DNA of 27,598 nucleotides. Source: RGIG3009 sp045603285. Lineage in GTDB: Bacteria; Bacillota; Clostridia; Oscillospirales; Acutalibacteraceae. The notes below the pieces were generated by a model. That model ran no database searches. It was not told the origin of the DNA and was given only the letters and a program-made list of their open reading frames with translations. The DNA is taken from NCBI GenBank assembly GCA_045603285.1, contig JAZULW010000132.1, forward strand, positions 1 through 27,598, written 5' to 3'. The position numbers and the translations under genes were made by a program. Each line of letters opens with the position of its first letter. The first letter of the stretch is position 1. Shown here piece by piece: positions 1-6,719 of this stretch.

Positions 1-2115
1 TTGCACGATTCGCATTTGCCCAACGGTATGCACATCAAAAAAGGTAAATTACGCGGTCTCCCCTCCAACGGTATGTTGTGTTCGGGAGAAGAACTGTGCT
101 TGAAAGAAGCCGATTATCCCGGTGCCGAAGAATACGGCATTTTGATTTTGAAAGACGATTACCCCGTCGGCACCGATATGCGCGACGTGTTGCATCTCGA
201 CGACGTCATCATTGATTTCAGTATTACCAGTAACCGCCCCGACTGTCAGAGTATGCTTGGCATTGCCCGTGAAGTGGCGGTTGTGCTGGGGCAAGAATTC
301 CGTCCCCCCGTTCCGAACTATAGCACTGTCGGCGGTGATATTCACGATCACATTGCCATCACGGTGAAAGACTATGACCTTTGCCCACGGTATATGGGCC
401 GCATCGTGCGCAATTTGCGCATCGCTCCCTCGCCCGACTGGATGAAAGATTGCTTAAAAGCCGCGGGGATGCGTCCCATCAACAACATCGTGGACATTAC
501 CAACTTTGTGATGTTGGAAACGGGCCATCCGATGCACGCGTTTGATCTGCGCGACATTGCCGGCCAACAAATCATTGTGCGCCGCGCTGCGGAGAATGAG
601 CCTATCACCACATTGGACGGGAAAGACCATACGCTGACCCCCGATATGCTGGTGATCGCGGATGCCAACGCCCCCTCGTGCCTCGCGGGTATTATGGGTG
701 GCCTTAACAGTGAAATTAAGGATGACACCACCGACTTGTTGTTTGAATGTGCCAAATTCCGCCGCGACAGTGTGCGCCGTACCGCACGTACGCTGGGCAT
801 GCGCACCGAATCGTCTGCCCGTTTCGAAAAAGGGGTGGACACACGCGGTACCGAATACGCTATGAATCGCGCACTGCAACTCATTGCCGAATTGAATGCC
901 GGCGACATTGTAGACGGTGTCATCGACTGCCACGAAGAGTTACCCCCAGACCGCGTTTTGCGCGTAAAGGCTGATGCCATAACCGCTTTGCTCGGCGTGG
1001 ACATTCCTACTGATACGATGGTGGATATTCTCAACCGCTTGGAAATTGCCACCGTGCGTGAAGGTGACGAGCTGGTTTGTACGATTCCCTCCTTCCGCGA
1101 CGACATTGAAGGTCGCGCCGATCTGGCAGAAGAAGTGATGCGCATTTACGGCTACGACCACATTGTGGCTACCCCGATGAACGGCTCGATCATTCGCGGC
1201 AAAAAACTGCCCGAACGTGTGCATACCGACACACTCAAAGCTAGTCTCATTGCACAAGGAATGCGCGAGATCAGTACCTACTCGTTCATCAGTTCCAAAG
1301 CGGCCGATTCGCTCCGCCTCGCAGCAGACGATGCGCGCCGCCACGCGGTGACGCTTCTCAACCCCTTAGGCGAAGAATATTCTACGATGCGCACGCAACT
1401 CGTTTCCAGTATGTTGACGGTGCTTGCCACCAACTACAACCGCAAAAATGCAGCGGTGCGTTTCTTTGAAGTGAGCAAACTGTTTGTTCCCAAAGCACTC
1501 CCCTTGACCGAACAACCCGCCGAAATTCCGGCATTATCTCTTGGTTTGTACGGAAACAGCGAAGATTTCTTCACTTTAAAAGGCATCATCGAAACCGTGA
1601 TGAGCCGTTTTGCACTTCGCGTGGAATACGTACGCAGCAACGAGCCGTATCTCCATCCCGGCCGTCAAGCAGCCATTGTGGCGGGCGGAAAAGCCATCGG
1701 TTCGTTCGGTGAAATCCACCCCGACATTGCAGAAGAATATGGCATCGGTGCACGTGCTTACGTAGCGGAATTGACCACCGATACCTTGTTTGCGGCGCTC
1801 CAAAACACACAAACGCTGTACAAGCCGCTGCCCCGTTTCCCCGCCGTAGAACGAGACCTTGCGCTTTTGTGCGATGAAGAACTGCCCGTAGCGGAGATTG
1901 AAAAAGTCATTCGCCGTGCCGGCGGACAATTGCTTGAAAGCGTAAAATTGTTTGACGTATATCAAGGTTCCCAAATTGCCGAGGGCAAAAAGAGTGTTGC
2001 GTTCAGTTTGTATTTCCGCGGAAAAGATGCCACTTTGTCGGATGCCGACATTGATCCCGCCTTGGCTTCCATCTTCAAAAAACTAAGCGAAAAAGGGTGT
2101 ACGCTCCGTTCGTAA
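1..2115 (+). CDS. pheT: Phenylalanyl-tRNA synthetase beta subunit, 5' end outside window
   Basis: PheT is the beta chain of the cytosolic (alpha-beta)2 enzyme that charges tRNA-Phe. The reading frame is open from base 1, and 704 residues are present against about 790-800 in the family, so roughly the first 90 residues (start of the EMAP-like tRNA-binding domain) lie upstream of the window; the TTG at base 1 is not a start. In order I see the end of the tRNA-binding domain (about residues 1-45, including LPSNGMLCS), the B3/B4 editing domain (about 110-300, with NNIVDITN and HAFD), the B5 domain (about 320-390), the catalytic-like core (about 400-600), and the C-terminal anticodon-binding FDX-ACB domain (from about 612, PRFPAVERDLALL). 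The frame is intact to the TAA at 2113-2115. pheS presumably lies just upstream. Identification is firm; the residue borders are estimates. Confidence 0.97.
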   Translation: MHDSHLPNGMHIKKGKLRGLPSNGMLCSGEELCLKEADYPGAEEYGILILKDDYPVGTDMRDVLHLDDVIIDFSITSNRPDCQSMLGIAREVAVVLGQEFRPPVPNYSTVGGDIHDHIAITVKDYDLCPRYMGRIVRNLRIAPSPDWMKDCLKAAGMRPINNIVDITNFVMLETGHPMHAFDLRDIAGQQIIVRRAAENEPITTLDGKDHTLTPDMLVIADANAPSCLAGIMGGLNSEIKDDTTDLLFECAKFRRDSVRRTARTLGMRTESSARFEKGVDTRGTEYAMNRALQLIAELNAGDIVDGVIDCHEELPPDRVLRVKADAITALLGVDIPTDTMVDILNRLEIATVREGDELVCTIPSFRDDIEGRADLAEEVMRIYGYDHIVATPMNGSIIRGKKLPERVHTDTLKASLIAQGMREISTYSFISSKAADSLRLAADDARRHAVTLLNPLGEEYSTMRTQLVSSMLTVLATNYNRKNAAVRFFEVSKLFVPKALPLTEQPAEIPALSLGLYGNSEDFFTLKGIIETVMSRFALRVEYVRSNEPYLHPGRQAAIVAGGKAIGSFGEIHPDIAEEYGIGARAYVAELTTDTLFAALQNTQTLYKPLPRFPAVERDLALLCDEELPVAEIEKVIRRAGGQLLESVKLFDVYQGSQIAEGKKSVAFSLYFRGKDATLSDADIDPALASIFKKLSEKGCTLRS

Positions 2116-2126
2116 AAAATACCCTC

Positions 2127-2155
2127 TTGAAATTTTTTACAAAATAGCATATACT
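2127..2155 (+). promoter_or_regulatory. Sigma-A promoter for ireB and the 95-aa gene
   Basis: A TTGAAA box (2127-2132) and a TATACT box (2150-2155) are separated by 17 bp in the gap between pheT and ireB. The start site would be near 2162, giving a short leader with AGGAGG at 2173-2178. The two small genes can therefore be expressed apart from pheT. Confidence 0.7.
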
Positions 2156-2185
2156 ATCTGTATCTGTAGTTTAGGAGGAATCCGA

Positions 2186-2431
2186 ATGTTAGATAAAACC
2201 ATGACCTTCTCTTTGAACGGCGACAAAGATCAACAAATGAAACAGATCCTTACCGCCGTGTACGACGCGTTGCGTGAAAAAGGTTACAATCCCATCAATC
2301 AAATCGTGGGATACATTCTCTCGGAGGACCCCACCTATATCACCACCCACAACCACGCCCGCAGTCTTATCCGCAAGGTGGACCGCGACGAATTGTTGCG
2401 CGCAATGGTGCGTTCGTACCTGAACGAATAA
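2186..2431 (+). CDS. ireB: IreB family regulatory phosphoprotein (UPF0297)
   Basis: This 81-residue protein has the full length and hallmark sequence of the UPF0297/IreB family: DKTM near the N-terminus, KDQQMKQILTAVYDALREKG, YNPINQIVGYILSEDPTYI, then ARSLIRKVDRDELLRAMV. In Enterococcus faecalis IreB is a small dimer phosphorylated by the PASTA kinase IreK and acts against intrinsic cephalosporin resistance; the same link here is inference. The ATG at 2186 follows AGGAGGAA at 2173-2180 with good spacing. In many Firmicutes this gene sits between alaS and the ruvX homologue; here it follows pheT, so its neighbourhood differs from the usual one. It is followed after 25 bp by a small unknown gene. 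Confidence 0.93.
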   Translation: MLDKTMTFSLNGDKDQQMKQILTAVYDALREKGYNPINQIVGYILSEDPTYITTHNHARSLIRKVDRDELLRAMVRSYLNE

Positions 2432-2456
2432 TTTCTCTAAGAAAGAGGGTTGCCCC

Positions 2457-2744
2457 ATGGCCGAAACCGAAACCATTTTAACTTATAAAGGAAAACCGCT
2501 TGTACGTAGCGGCAGTATGCTTTACTACGGCGATATGTCCGAAAAATGTGTAGTGGTGTTGCAAATTTTGTCCTCCAAAACCGTTGGCGATATGACGGTG
2601 GCAGACAAAGTGCAAGTGCAATTGCTTTCTACCGACCCTGAAGTTCGTATGAAAGACCGTATCCTCAAAAAGAGCGAAAAAGTCGGTCTTTACAACGCGA
2701 TGGATATCGGTAGCATCTGGCTCGAACGTACGCTCAATAGTTAA
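2457..2744 (+). CDS. Conserved-looking 95-aa protein of unknown function
   Basis: I do not recognise this 95-residue protein. It has no signal peptide, membrane segment or cysteine motif. The first two thirds alternate short hydrophobic runs (TILTYKGKPLVR, KCVVVLQILSS, DKVQVQLLST) as expected for a small beta-rich fold; the last third (KDRILKKSEKVGLYNAMDIGSIWLERTL) looks helical. The ATG at 2457 is preceded by GAAAGAGGG at 2441-2449. It lies 25 bp after ireB with no terminator between them, so the two are probably co-transcribed, and a strong terminator follows at 2788-2824. Codon use matches its neighbours, which supports a real gene. Any role in the IreK/IreB pathway is guilt by association only. 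Confidence 0.75.
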   Translation: MAETETILTYKGKPLVRSGSMLYYGDMSEKCVVVLQILSSKTVGDMTVADKVQVQLLSTDPEVRMKDRILKKSEKVGLYNAMDIGSIWLERTLNS

Positions 2745-2787
2745 CAAAAACCACCGGTCGATAGGACGGGGTTGCTAAGGACAGTAA

Positions 2788-2824
2788 AAAAGATGCACGA
2801 AATTTTCGTGCATCTTTTCCTTTT
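2788..2824 (+). terminator. Intrinsic terminator after the ireB operon
   Basis: AAAAGATGCACGA (2788-2800) pairs with TCGTGCATCTTTT (2806-2818), with the run CCTTTTATT following. It is placed 44 bp after the 95-aa gene. Confidence 0.85.
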
Positions 2825-2859
2825 ATTATATGGGAGAGGTGTGCAGTTGGATGAATCAC

Positions 2860-2888
2860 TTGCAAAGCAAAAACACACGTGCTATACT
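2860..2888 (+). promoter_or_regulatory. Promoter of the Thr-rich lipoprotein gene
   Basis: TTGCAA (2860-2865), a 17-bp spacer and TATACT (2883-2888). Transcription would begin near 2895, leaving a leader of about 160 nt before the ATG at 3054. Confidence 0.7.
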
Positions 2889-2903
2889 TATCTTGCGGCA
2901 TAA

Positions 2904-3040
2904 GGCAAACAAAGGGAAGTAAGCGGTAAAAGACGTTCTCTGTTTTTTCCCTTTTCTTGTTGTTTGCCGAAGTTGTATCGCAACAATGAAAGGTTATGCA
3001 TTTTTCGGTGCGTAACTTCGGTTGCGCACTTTTTGTTTTC
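2904..3040 (+). promoter_or_regulatory. Leader with mutually exclusive terminator and antiterminator folds
   Basis: The leader holds a long-range stem (GGCAAACAA 2904-2912 with TTGTTTGCC 2960-2968, extended by AAGGGAA 2912-2918 with TTCCCTT 2947-2953). It ends in a textbook terminator: GTGCGTAAC (3008-3016), UUCG loop (3017-3020), GTTGCGCAC (3021-3029), then TTTTTGTTTTC, ending one base before the GGAGGG ribosome binding site. Bases 2966-2976 can instead pair with 3012-3022 (11 pairs including three G-U), which would break the terminator. The long stem sequesters 2966-2968, and a small hairpin GTTG/CAAC (2972-2975 with 2981-2984) covers much of the same strand. This is the layout of an attenuator or riboswitch expression platform. 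I do not recognise a known aptamer. A nine-codon ORF (2986-3015) ends inside the terminator stem but has no clear ribosome binding site. Confidence 0.6.
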
Positions 3041-3053
3041 GGAGGGAAACGGA

Positions 3054-4052
3054 ATGAAAAAAGAAATCTTGTTGTTAACGATCCTGTGTATGGTGCTCTG
3101 GCTTTGTGGGTGCGGCGACGGAGCGACCGAAACGACCACCACCAAAACGGTCACCACCACCGAATCGACAGCCACGACTACGACCGAAACGGTTGACACC
3201 ACAACAACCGAAGCGCTCGACACGACCACCACCGAATCGGTGGCCACGACTACGACCGAAGCGGTTGACACCACAACAACCGAGGCGGTCGACACGACCA
3301 CCACGCAAGAGGAGGTCACTACCACCGAAACGGTGGCTGCGACCACGACGGCGAAACCCTCCACCACGACCACTGAAAAAGTGACGACCACCACGACGGT
3401 GAAACCGACAACCTCGACGACTAGCCAAGCGGTGACGACAACGACTACCACAACTACCACCACAACATCGACCACGACGGCACCGACACATGTGCACGTT
3501 TTTGAAGAGGCGACTTGCGAAAAGGCGAAAACCTGTTCGTGCGGTGCAACCGAAGGGGAACGGATCGATCACGATTATCGGTATTTCGTGTGCAAGTGGT
3601 GTAAAGCTAAAGAACAAGGACCCTTTGTGAATTTGAATGACTATTATTGGAAATACGGCGAAGAGGATACATCCAATCACGGGGCGGTCGTTCAGCTGTT
3701 TGATTTTGCAGATGACGAGTTCATCGAGGGATGGTGTGGAAATTTCTCAACCGCCAATACGTTTGAGGATCTGGACGCGTACACGGAAAAATTTTGCCAA
3801 ATGTGGAACTTATGGGTGTATGATTACCACTATTATGAAATGAGCGTAACCGTCAAATTGTACTATACATTTGAGGAGACCGATACCCACGTAAACATCA
3901 CCTTTTTGGACGGTAATGGAGGAGAGATCCGATTGGAAAAGAAAGATCGTGCCACCTTGAAAGTCATTTCCAACACCTTTACGGCGCGTTTTGGTGACCA
4001 CCTTCCTGTCGGTGCCGAGTTGACAGCCTATCCTCGATGGGAAGATGTCTAA
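3054..4052 (+). CDS. Secreted Thr-rich lipoprotein with Cys-rich C-terminal part
   Basis: This 332-residue predicted lipoprotein starts at the ATG at 3054, set by GGAGGG at 3041-3046; an in-frame upstream extension to 2964 lacks a ribosome binding site and crosses the leader. Residues 1-20 form a signal peptide with a lipobox-like LCGC (Cys20). Residues about 25-143 are almost only Thr with Glu, Val, Asp and Ala in repeats such as TTTTEAVD, a likely extended or O-glycosylatable wall-spanning linker. Residues 146-190 carry a compact Cys motif seen in many clostridial surface proteins (HVHVFEEATCEKAKTCSCGAT, then CKWC; Cys155, 161, 163, 180, 183), perhaps metal-binding. Residues about 190-332 form an acidic, aromatic-rich domain I cannot place. 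At the DNA level two 72-bp copies lie at 3165-3308. Function is unknown; surface location is well supported. Confidence 0.85.
   Translation: MKKEILLLTILCMVLWLCGCGDGATETTTTKTVTTTESTATTTTETVDTTTTEALDTTTTESVATTTTEAVDTTTTEAVDTTTTQEEVTTTETVAATTTAKPSTTTTEKVTTTTTVKPTTSTTSQAVTTTTTTTTTTTSTTTAPTHVHVFEEATCEKAKTCSCGATEGERIDHDYRYFVCKWCKAKEQGPFVNLNDYYWKYGEEDTSNHGAVVQLFDFADDEFIEGWCGNFSTANTFEDLDAYTEKFCQMWNLWVYDYHYYEMSVTVKLYYTFEETDTHVNITFLDGNGGEIRLEKKDRATLKVISNTFTARFGDHLPVGAELTAYPRWEDV
3165..3308 (+). repeat. Two tandem 72-bp copies in the Thr-rich linker
   Basis: Bases 3165-3236 and 3237-3308 are near-identical 24-codon units sharing, for example, GGTTGACACCACAACAACCG (3191 and 3263). Both encode a TTTTE-V/A-D-rich segment. 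The array sits within a wider region of degenerate Thr-codon repeats (about 3124-3480). Confidence 0.8.
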
Positions 4053-4225
4053 ACAGGTATGGTGACACGAGCAGTTCGAACCGGCCTTCCTCTCTTTTCC
4101 GAAAAGTGTTTATGATGAGCTGCGAAGATGAGGAACGTCCCCTGTCTTTCTTGCCTTCAGCAGTTTAAGAGCAAATAAAATATCACTTTCTTTGAGATTG
4201 GAGAAAGAAGGTATAAGACAAAACC

Positions 4226-4260
4226 AAAAGGATGTGTAGAATTTTCTACACATCCTTTTT
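4226..4260. terminator. Bidirectional terminator between convergent genes
   Basis: AAAAGGATGTGTAGAA (4226-4241) is complementary to TTCTACACATCCTTTT (4244-4259), with A and T runs on the two flanks. It serves the lipoprotein gene and asnB. The rest of 4053-4302 shows no gene that I can support. Confidence 0.8.
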
Positions 4261-4302
4261 ACTGTCGTTAGGAATTTCGCGCAATAACGGGCGGTTTTTC
4301 TT

Positions 4303-6129
4303 TTAGTTAAAATACAGTTCGTACCACACAAGGAACATATATACGGTCCAAATTTTACGGCTGTTGTCGCGTTTACCGTTGTAGTGCTCGTCCAAAAAGC
4401 GAAGCAATACGTCGGTGTTGAAGAATTTTTGCGCACTTTCACCGCAAAAAGCCGCTTTCACCTTGTTGTAATACTCCTCTTTACGCAACCAAATGCGAAC
4501 CGGAACAGGGAAACCGAGTTTGGGGCGTTTGGTGTCTTTGGCGGGCATATGCCGCTGAGCGGCTAAACGAAGGGCACGCTTGGTCGTGCCGTCACAAATT
4601 CGCAGTTTGGCAGGTATTTTGGCCGCAACACCAAACACTTCCTTATCCAAAAACGGCACGCGCAGTTCAAGGGAATGGGCCATACTCATACGGTCTGCTT
4701 TCAGCAGAATATCCCCCACCATCCAACGATTGATGTCCAAATATTGCATCCGCGTCACATCGTCAAGGCCCTCGCACCGCGCATACCATTCGCGCGTATG
4801 AGCAGTCGGGTCGGTAGCGGGAATGGTTTTAAGCAACTTCGTTTTTTCTTTTTTGTTAAACATATACGCGTTGCCGATAAAACGCTCTTCAATGGATTTA
4901 GACCCGCGCACAAGGAACGATTTGCCTTTAAAATCGAACGGGACGGCGCTGACACACGCGGCAATCGCTTTGCGCAAAAAACGCGGTAATTTTTGGTAAG
5001 CGCTAAGGGAATACGGCTCGTGATAGATGCGGTAACCGCCGAACAATTCATCGGCGCCCTCACCCGACAACACGACTTTTACTTTTTCCGCCGCCAATTT
5101 CGACACGAAATACAGCGCCACGCAGGCAGGATCCGCCAGCGGTTGATCGAGCATATATTGGACGCTCGGGAGTGCTGCCCAATATTCTTCTTCGCTGATG
5201 ATATGACTGTGGTGTTCGATGCCCACCTCCTTGGCTAGATCGGCCGCAAAGGCGGTTTCGTTGTAGTGTTCACCGTTATCAAAACCAACCGTAAAGGCCT
5301 TTTGTCCGCCAAAATAGGAGGCAACAAAACACGAATCCACACCGCCCGAAAGGAAACACCCCACTTCCACATCACTAATGCGATGGGCTTCCACCGAATC
5401 GGTAAACACCTCATCAATCGCGTTTACCGCCTCGTCCATCGTCATCGATTCGTCAGGGGTGAAAATAGCTTCCCAATAGCGCGTTTCTTCTACCTGTCCG
5501 TCACGGTAACGCAAATAATGCCCCGGTTGCAAACAGTAAAGATTTTTGAAAAATGTTTCGCGGGGTAAGGAATATTGGTACGATAAGTAATTGTCCAGTG
5601 CAGCCTCGTTAAACTCTTTTTCAAAATCGGGATGTTCCAAAACGCATTTGATTTCCGAAGCAAAAATCAAACGGCCGTCAGGCAATAACGTGTAATGCAT
5701 CGGTTTGATACCAAAGAAATCACGTGCCAAAAACAATTCTTTTTCTCGTTTATCCCACACAGCGAAGGCAAACATACCGCGCAAACGGGAAAGCAAGTCT
5801 GTCCCCCACTCTTCGTAGCCGTGCAGCAACACTTCACTGTCGGTATGCGTTTTGAAGGCATGGCCGGCTTTTATCAGTTCTTCGCGCAACAGGCGGTAGT
5901 TGTAGATCTCACCGTTGAACATGAGCACCTTGCTGCCGTCTTCGTTTTCGATGGGTTGACTGCCGCCGTCAAGGTCAATGATGCTCAACCGGCGAAACGC
6001 CATCGCGAGGGTATCATCGGTGTAGATTCCCTGCGAATCGGGGCCGCGATGGGTGATCTTATCCGCCATATGTTGAAGCAGTTGGTTTCGGTCAACAACC
6101 TCTCCCGTAAAGCCGCAAAAACCGCACAT
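4303..6129 (-). CDS. asnB: Asparagine synthase (glutamine-hydrolysing)
   Basis: AsnB makes asparagine from aspartate, ATP and glutamine in the cytosol. The protein has 608 residues, typical for the bacterial family. Cys2 (MCGFCGF) is the N-terminal nucleophile of the class II glutamine amidotransferase domain (about residues 2-210), which also shows RGPDSQG, RRLSIIDL, FNGEIYNY and the TDSEV segment. The synthetase domain follows, with the ATP-binding loop SGGVDS at 261-266 and the GEGADELFGGY segment further on. The start at 6129 is fixed by the need for Cys2 and has AAAGGAACGGAG upstream. It stands alone on the minus strand. A possible promoter has TATACT at 6170-6175 (minus) with a poor -35. 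No lesion is seen. Some AsnB-like enzymes amidate other substrates, such as cell-wall or polysaccharide carboxyls, but nothing here points that way. Confidence 0.95.
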   Translation of the reverse strand: MCGFCGFTGEVVDRNQLLQHMADKITHRGPDSQGIYTDDTLAMAFRRLSIIDLDGGSQPIENEDGSKVLMFNGEIYNYRLLREELIKAGHAFKTHTDSEVLLHGYEEWGTDLLSRLRGMFAFAVWDKREKELFLARDFFGIKPMHYTLLPDGRLIFASEIKCVLEHPDFEKEFNEAALDNYLSYQYSLPRETFFKNLYCLQPGHYLRYRDGQVEETRYWEAIFTPDESMTMDEAVNAIDEVFTDSVEAHRISDVEVGCFLSGGVDSCFVASYFGGQKAFTVGFDNGEHYNETAFAADLAKEVGIEHHSHIISEEEYWAALPSVQYMLDQPLADPACVALYFVSKLAAEKVKVVLSGEGADELFGGYRIYHEPYSLSAYQKLPRFLRKAIAACVSAVPFDFKGKSFLVRGSKSIEERFIGNAYMFNKKEKTKLLKTIPATDPTAHTREWYARCEGLDDVTRMQYLDINRWMVGDILLKADRMSMAHSLELRVPFLDKEVFGVAAKIPAKLRICDGTTKRALRLAAQRHMPAKDTKRPKLGFPVPVRIWLRKEEYYNKVKAAFCGESAQKFFNTDVLLRFLDEHYNGKRDNSRKIWTVYMFLVWYELYFN

Positions 6130-6247
6130 AGTGTTTAACTCCGTTCCTTTTTACGAATCATTATCTTATAGTATAACAGAAATTTTTTAATTTTAAAGTA
6201 GTTGACGAAAAAACTTTAAAAAACCTTGAAAAAATTTAAAAACCACC

Positions 6248-6276
6248 TTGACAACCACAGAAAACAATGGTATATT
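6248..6276 (+). promoter_or_regulatory. Promoter of tRNA-Tyr
   Basis: A perfect TTGACA (6248-6253), a 17-bp spacer and TATATT (6271-6276) end 18 bp before the mature tRNA, a strong stable-RNA promoter. Confidence 0.8.
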
Positions 6277-6294
6277 AATACTCGCGTTTGACGC

Positions 6295-6379
6295 GGGGGA
6301 ATTCCCGAGTGGCCAAAGGGGGCAGACTGTAAATCTGTTGTCATCGACTTCGGTGGTTCGAATCCACCTTCCCCCACCA
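6295..6379 (+). tRNA. tRNA-Tyr (anticodon GTA)
   Basis: The 85-nt gene folds as a class II tRNA with a long variable arm. The acceptor stem is GGGGGAA (6295-6301) with TTCCCCC (6369-6375), discriminator A 6376 and encoded CCA 6377-6379. The anticodon stem is 6322-6326 with 6334-6338 around loop CTGTAAA, anticodon GTA at 6329-6331. The T arm is GGTGG TTCGAAT CCACC (6352-6368). A promoter lies upstream and a terminator hairpin directly downstream. Confidence 0.96.
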
Positions 6380-6386
6380 AAACAAT

Positions 6387-6413
6387 AAGCACCGCCAGTA
6401 GGTGGGGCTTTTT
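6387..6413 (+). terminator. Terminator of tRNA-Tyr
   Basis: AAGCACCGCC (6387-6396) pairs with GGTGGGGCTT (6401-6410) with one A-G mismatch and one G-T, around loop AGTA, and is followed by TTT. Confidence 0.7.
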
Positions 6414-6429
6414 GGTTTGCTCAAACAAA

Positions 6430-6444
6430 GAAGGTGGATTCGAA
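6430..6444 (-). repeat. Inverted 15-bp copy of the tRNA-Tyr T arm
   Basis: GAAGGTGGATTCGAA is the exact reverse complement of tRNA bases 6357-6371 (T loop, 3' T stem and first three acceptor bases). No other tRNA arm is recognisable next to it. Confidence 0.75.
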
Positions 6445-6510
6445 AGCCCGTTAAAAAACGCCGCAGTGTCGGCGTTTTTAGGGCGTGGGATTACACCGCC
6501 CTGACGGGCT
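6445..6510. repeat. Nested inverted repeats forming a three-way junction
   Basis: An outer stem AGCCCGT (6445-6451) with ACGGGCT (6504-6510) encloses two hairpins: AAAACGCCG (6455-6463) with CGGCGTTTT (6470-6478), and AGGGCG (6480-6485) with CGCCCT (6497-6502). Only a few unpaired bases join them. The first hairpin alone could also act as a terminator. Function is unknown. Confidence 0.6.
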
Positions 6511-6557
6511 GTATCAAAACTCGCAGACGAGATCAGACTACCGCACTATACAATGAG

Positions 6558-6579
6558 CACCTTCCCCCACCAAAAACAA
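6558..6579 (+). repeat. Direct copy of the tRNA-Tyr 3' end and flank
   Basis: CACCTTCCCCCACCAAAA at 6558-6575 repeats the tRNA 3' end and its flank at 6365-6382, with a starting offset of 193 bp. The match continues into ACAAT if one A indel is allowed. No other tRNA arm precedes it, so it is a fragment of a second copy or an attachment-site-like duplication. Confidence 0.75.
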
Positions 6580-6613
6580 TGAACCGACCCTGTTTGGTCG
6601 GTTCATTGTTTTT
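6572..6613. terminator. Perfect 18-bp bidirectional terminator hairpin
   Basis: Bases 6572-6589 pair perfectly with 6596-6613 around loop CTGTTT, with A and T runs at both ends. It directly follows the plus-strand tRNA 3'-end copy and, read on the minus strand, the decayed tRNA at 6621-6662. Confidence 0.85.
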
Positions 6614-6620
6614 CTGCAAG

Positions 6621-6662
6621 GAAGATGGATTCGAACCACCAAAACAGATTGTAATGTCTGCA
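6621..6662 (-). pseudogene. Decayed tRNA-Tyr fragment
   Basis: Read on the minus strand the segment carries GCAGAC then AATCTGTT, then GGTGGTTCGAATCCATCTTCC. This follows tRNA-Tyr from the anticodon stem to the acceptor 3' strand, with one change in the T stem (CCACC to CCATC) and the variable arm deleted. The GTA anticodon region is altered and the D arm and 5' acceptor strand are missing, so it cannot be functional. Its 3' end points at the shared hairpin 6572-6613. Confidence 0.65.
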
Positions 6663-6719
6663 ATAAAAATAAGAAGTGATGCGATATAACAAGATACCGC
6701 ACCACTTACTATTTGTATT

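Noticed and set aside
2895..2990. Possible c-di-GMP-I riboswitch, because of the AAGGCAAAC sequence in the leader
   Set aside because: The tetraloop hairpin, the ACGCAAAGC core and the receptor stem of that class are not present; only a short string is shared.
2888..3475. Val-rich open frame on the minus strand
   Set aside because: It is the antisense of the ACC/ACG Thr-codon repeats, giving GTN runs. It has no ribosome binding site and no domain.
6216..6428. Minus-strand 70-codon frame with GGFEPPKS-like sequence
   Set aside because: It is the antisense translation of tRNA-Tyr, a well-known annotation artefact.
6402..6689. 95-codon plus-strand frame over the tRNA fragments
   Set aside because: It runs through terminators and the decayed tRNA copy, lacks a ribosome binding site, and its GFEPP motif again comes from the tRNA T arm.
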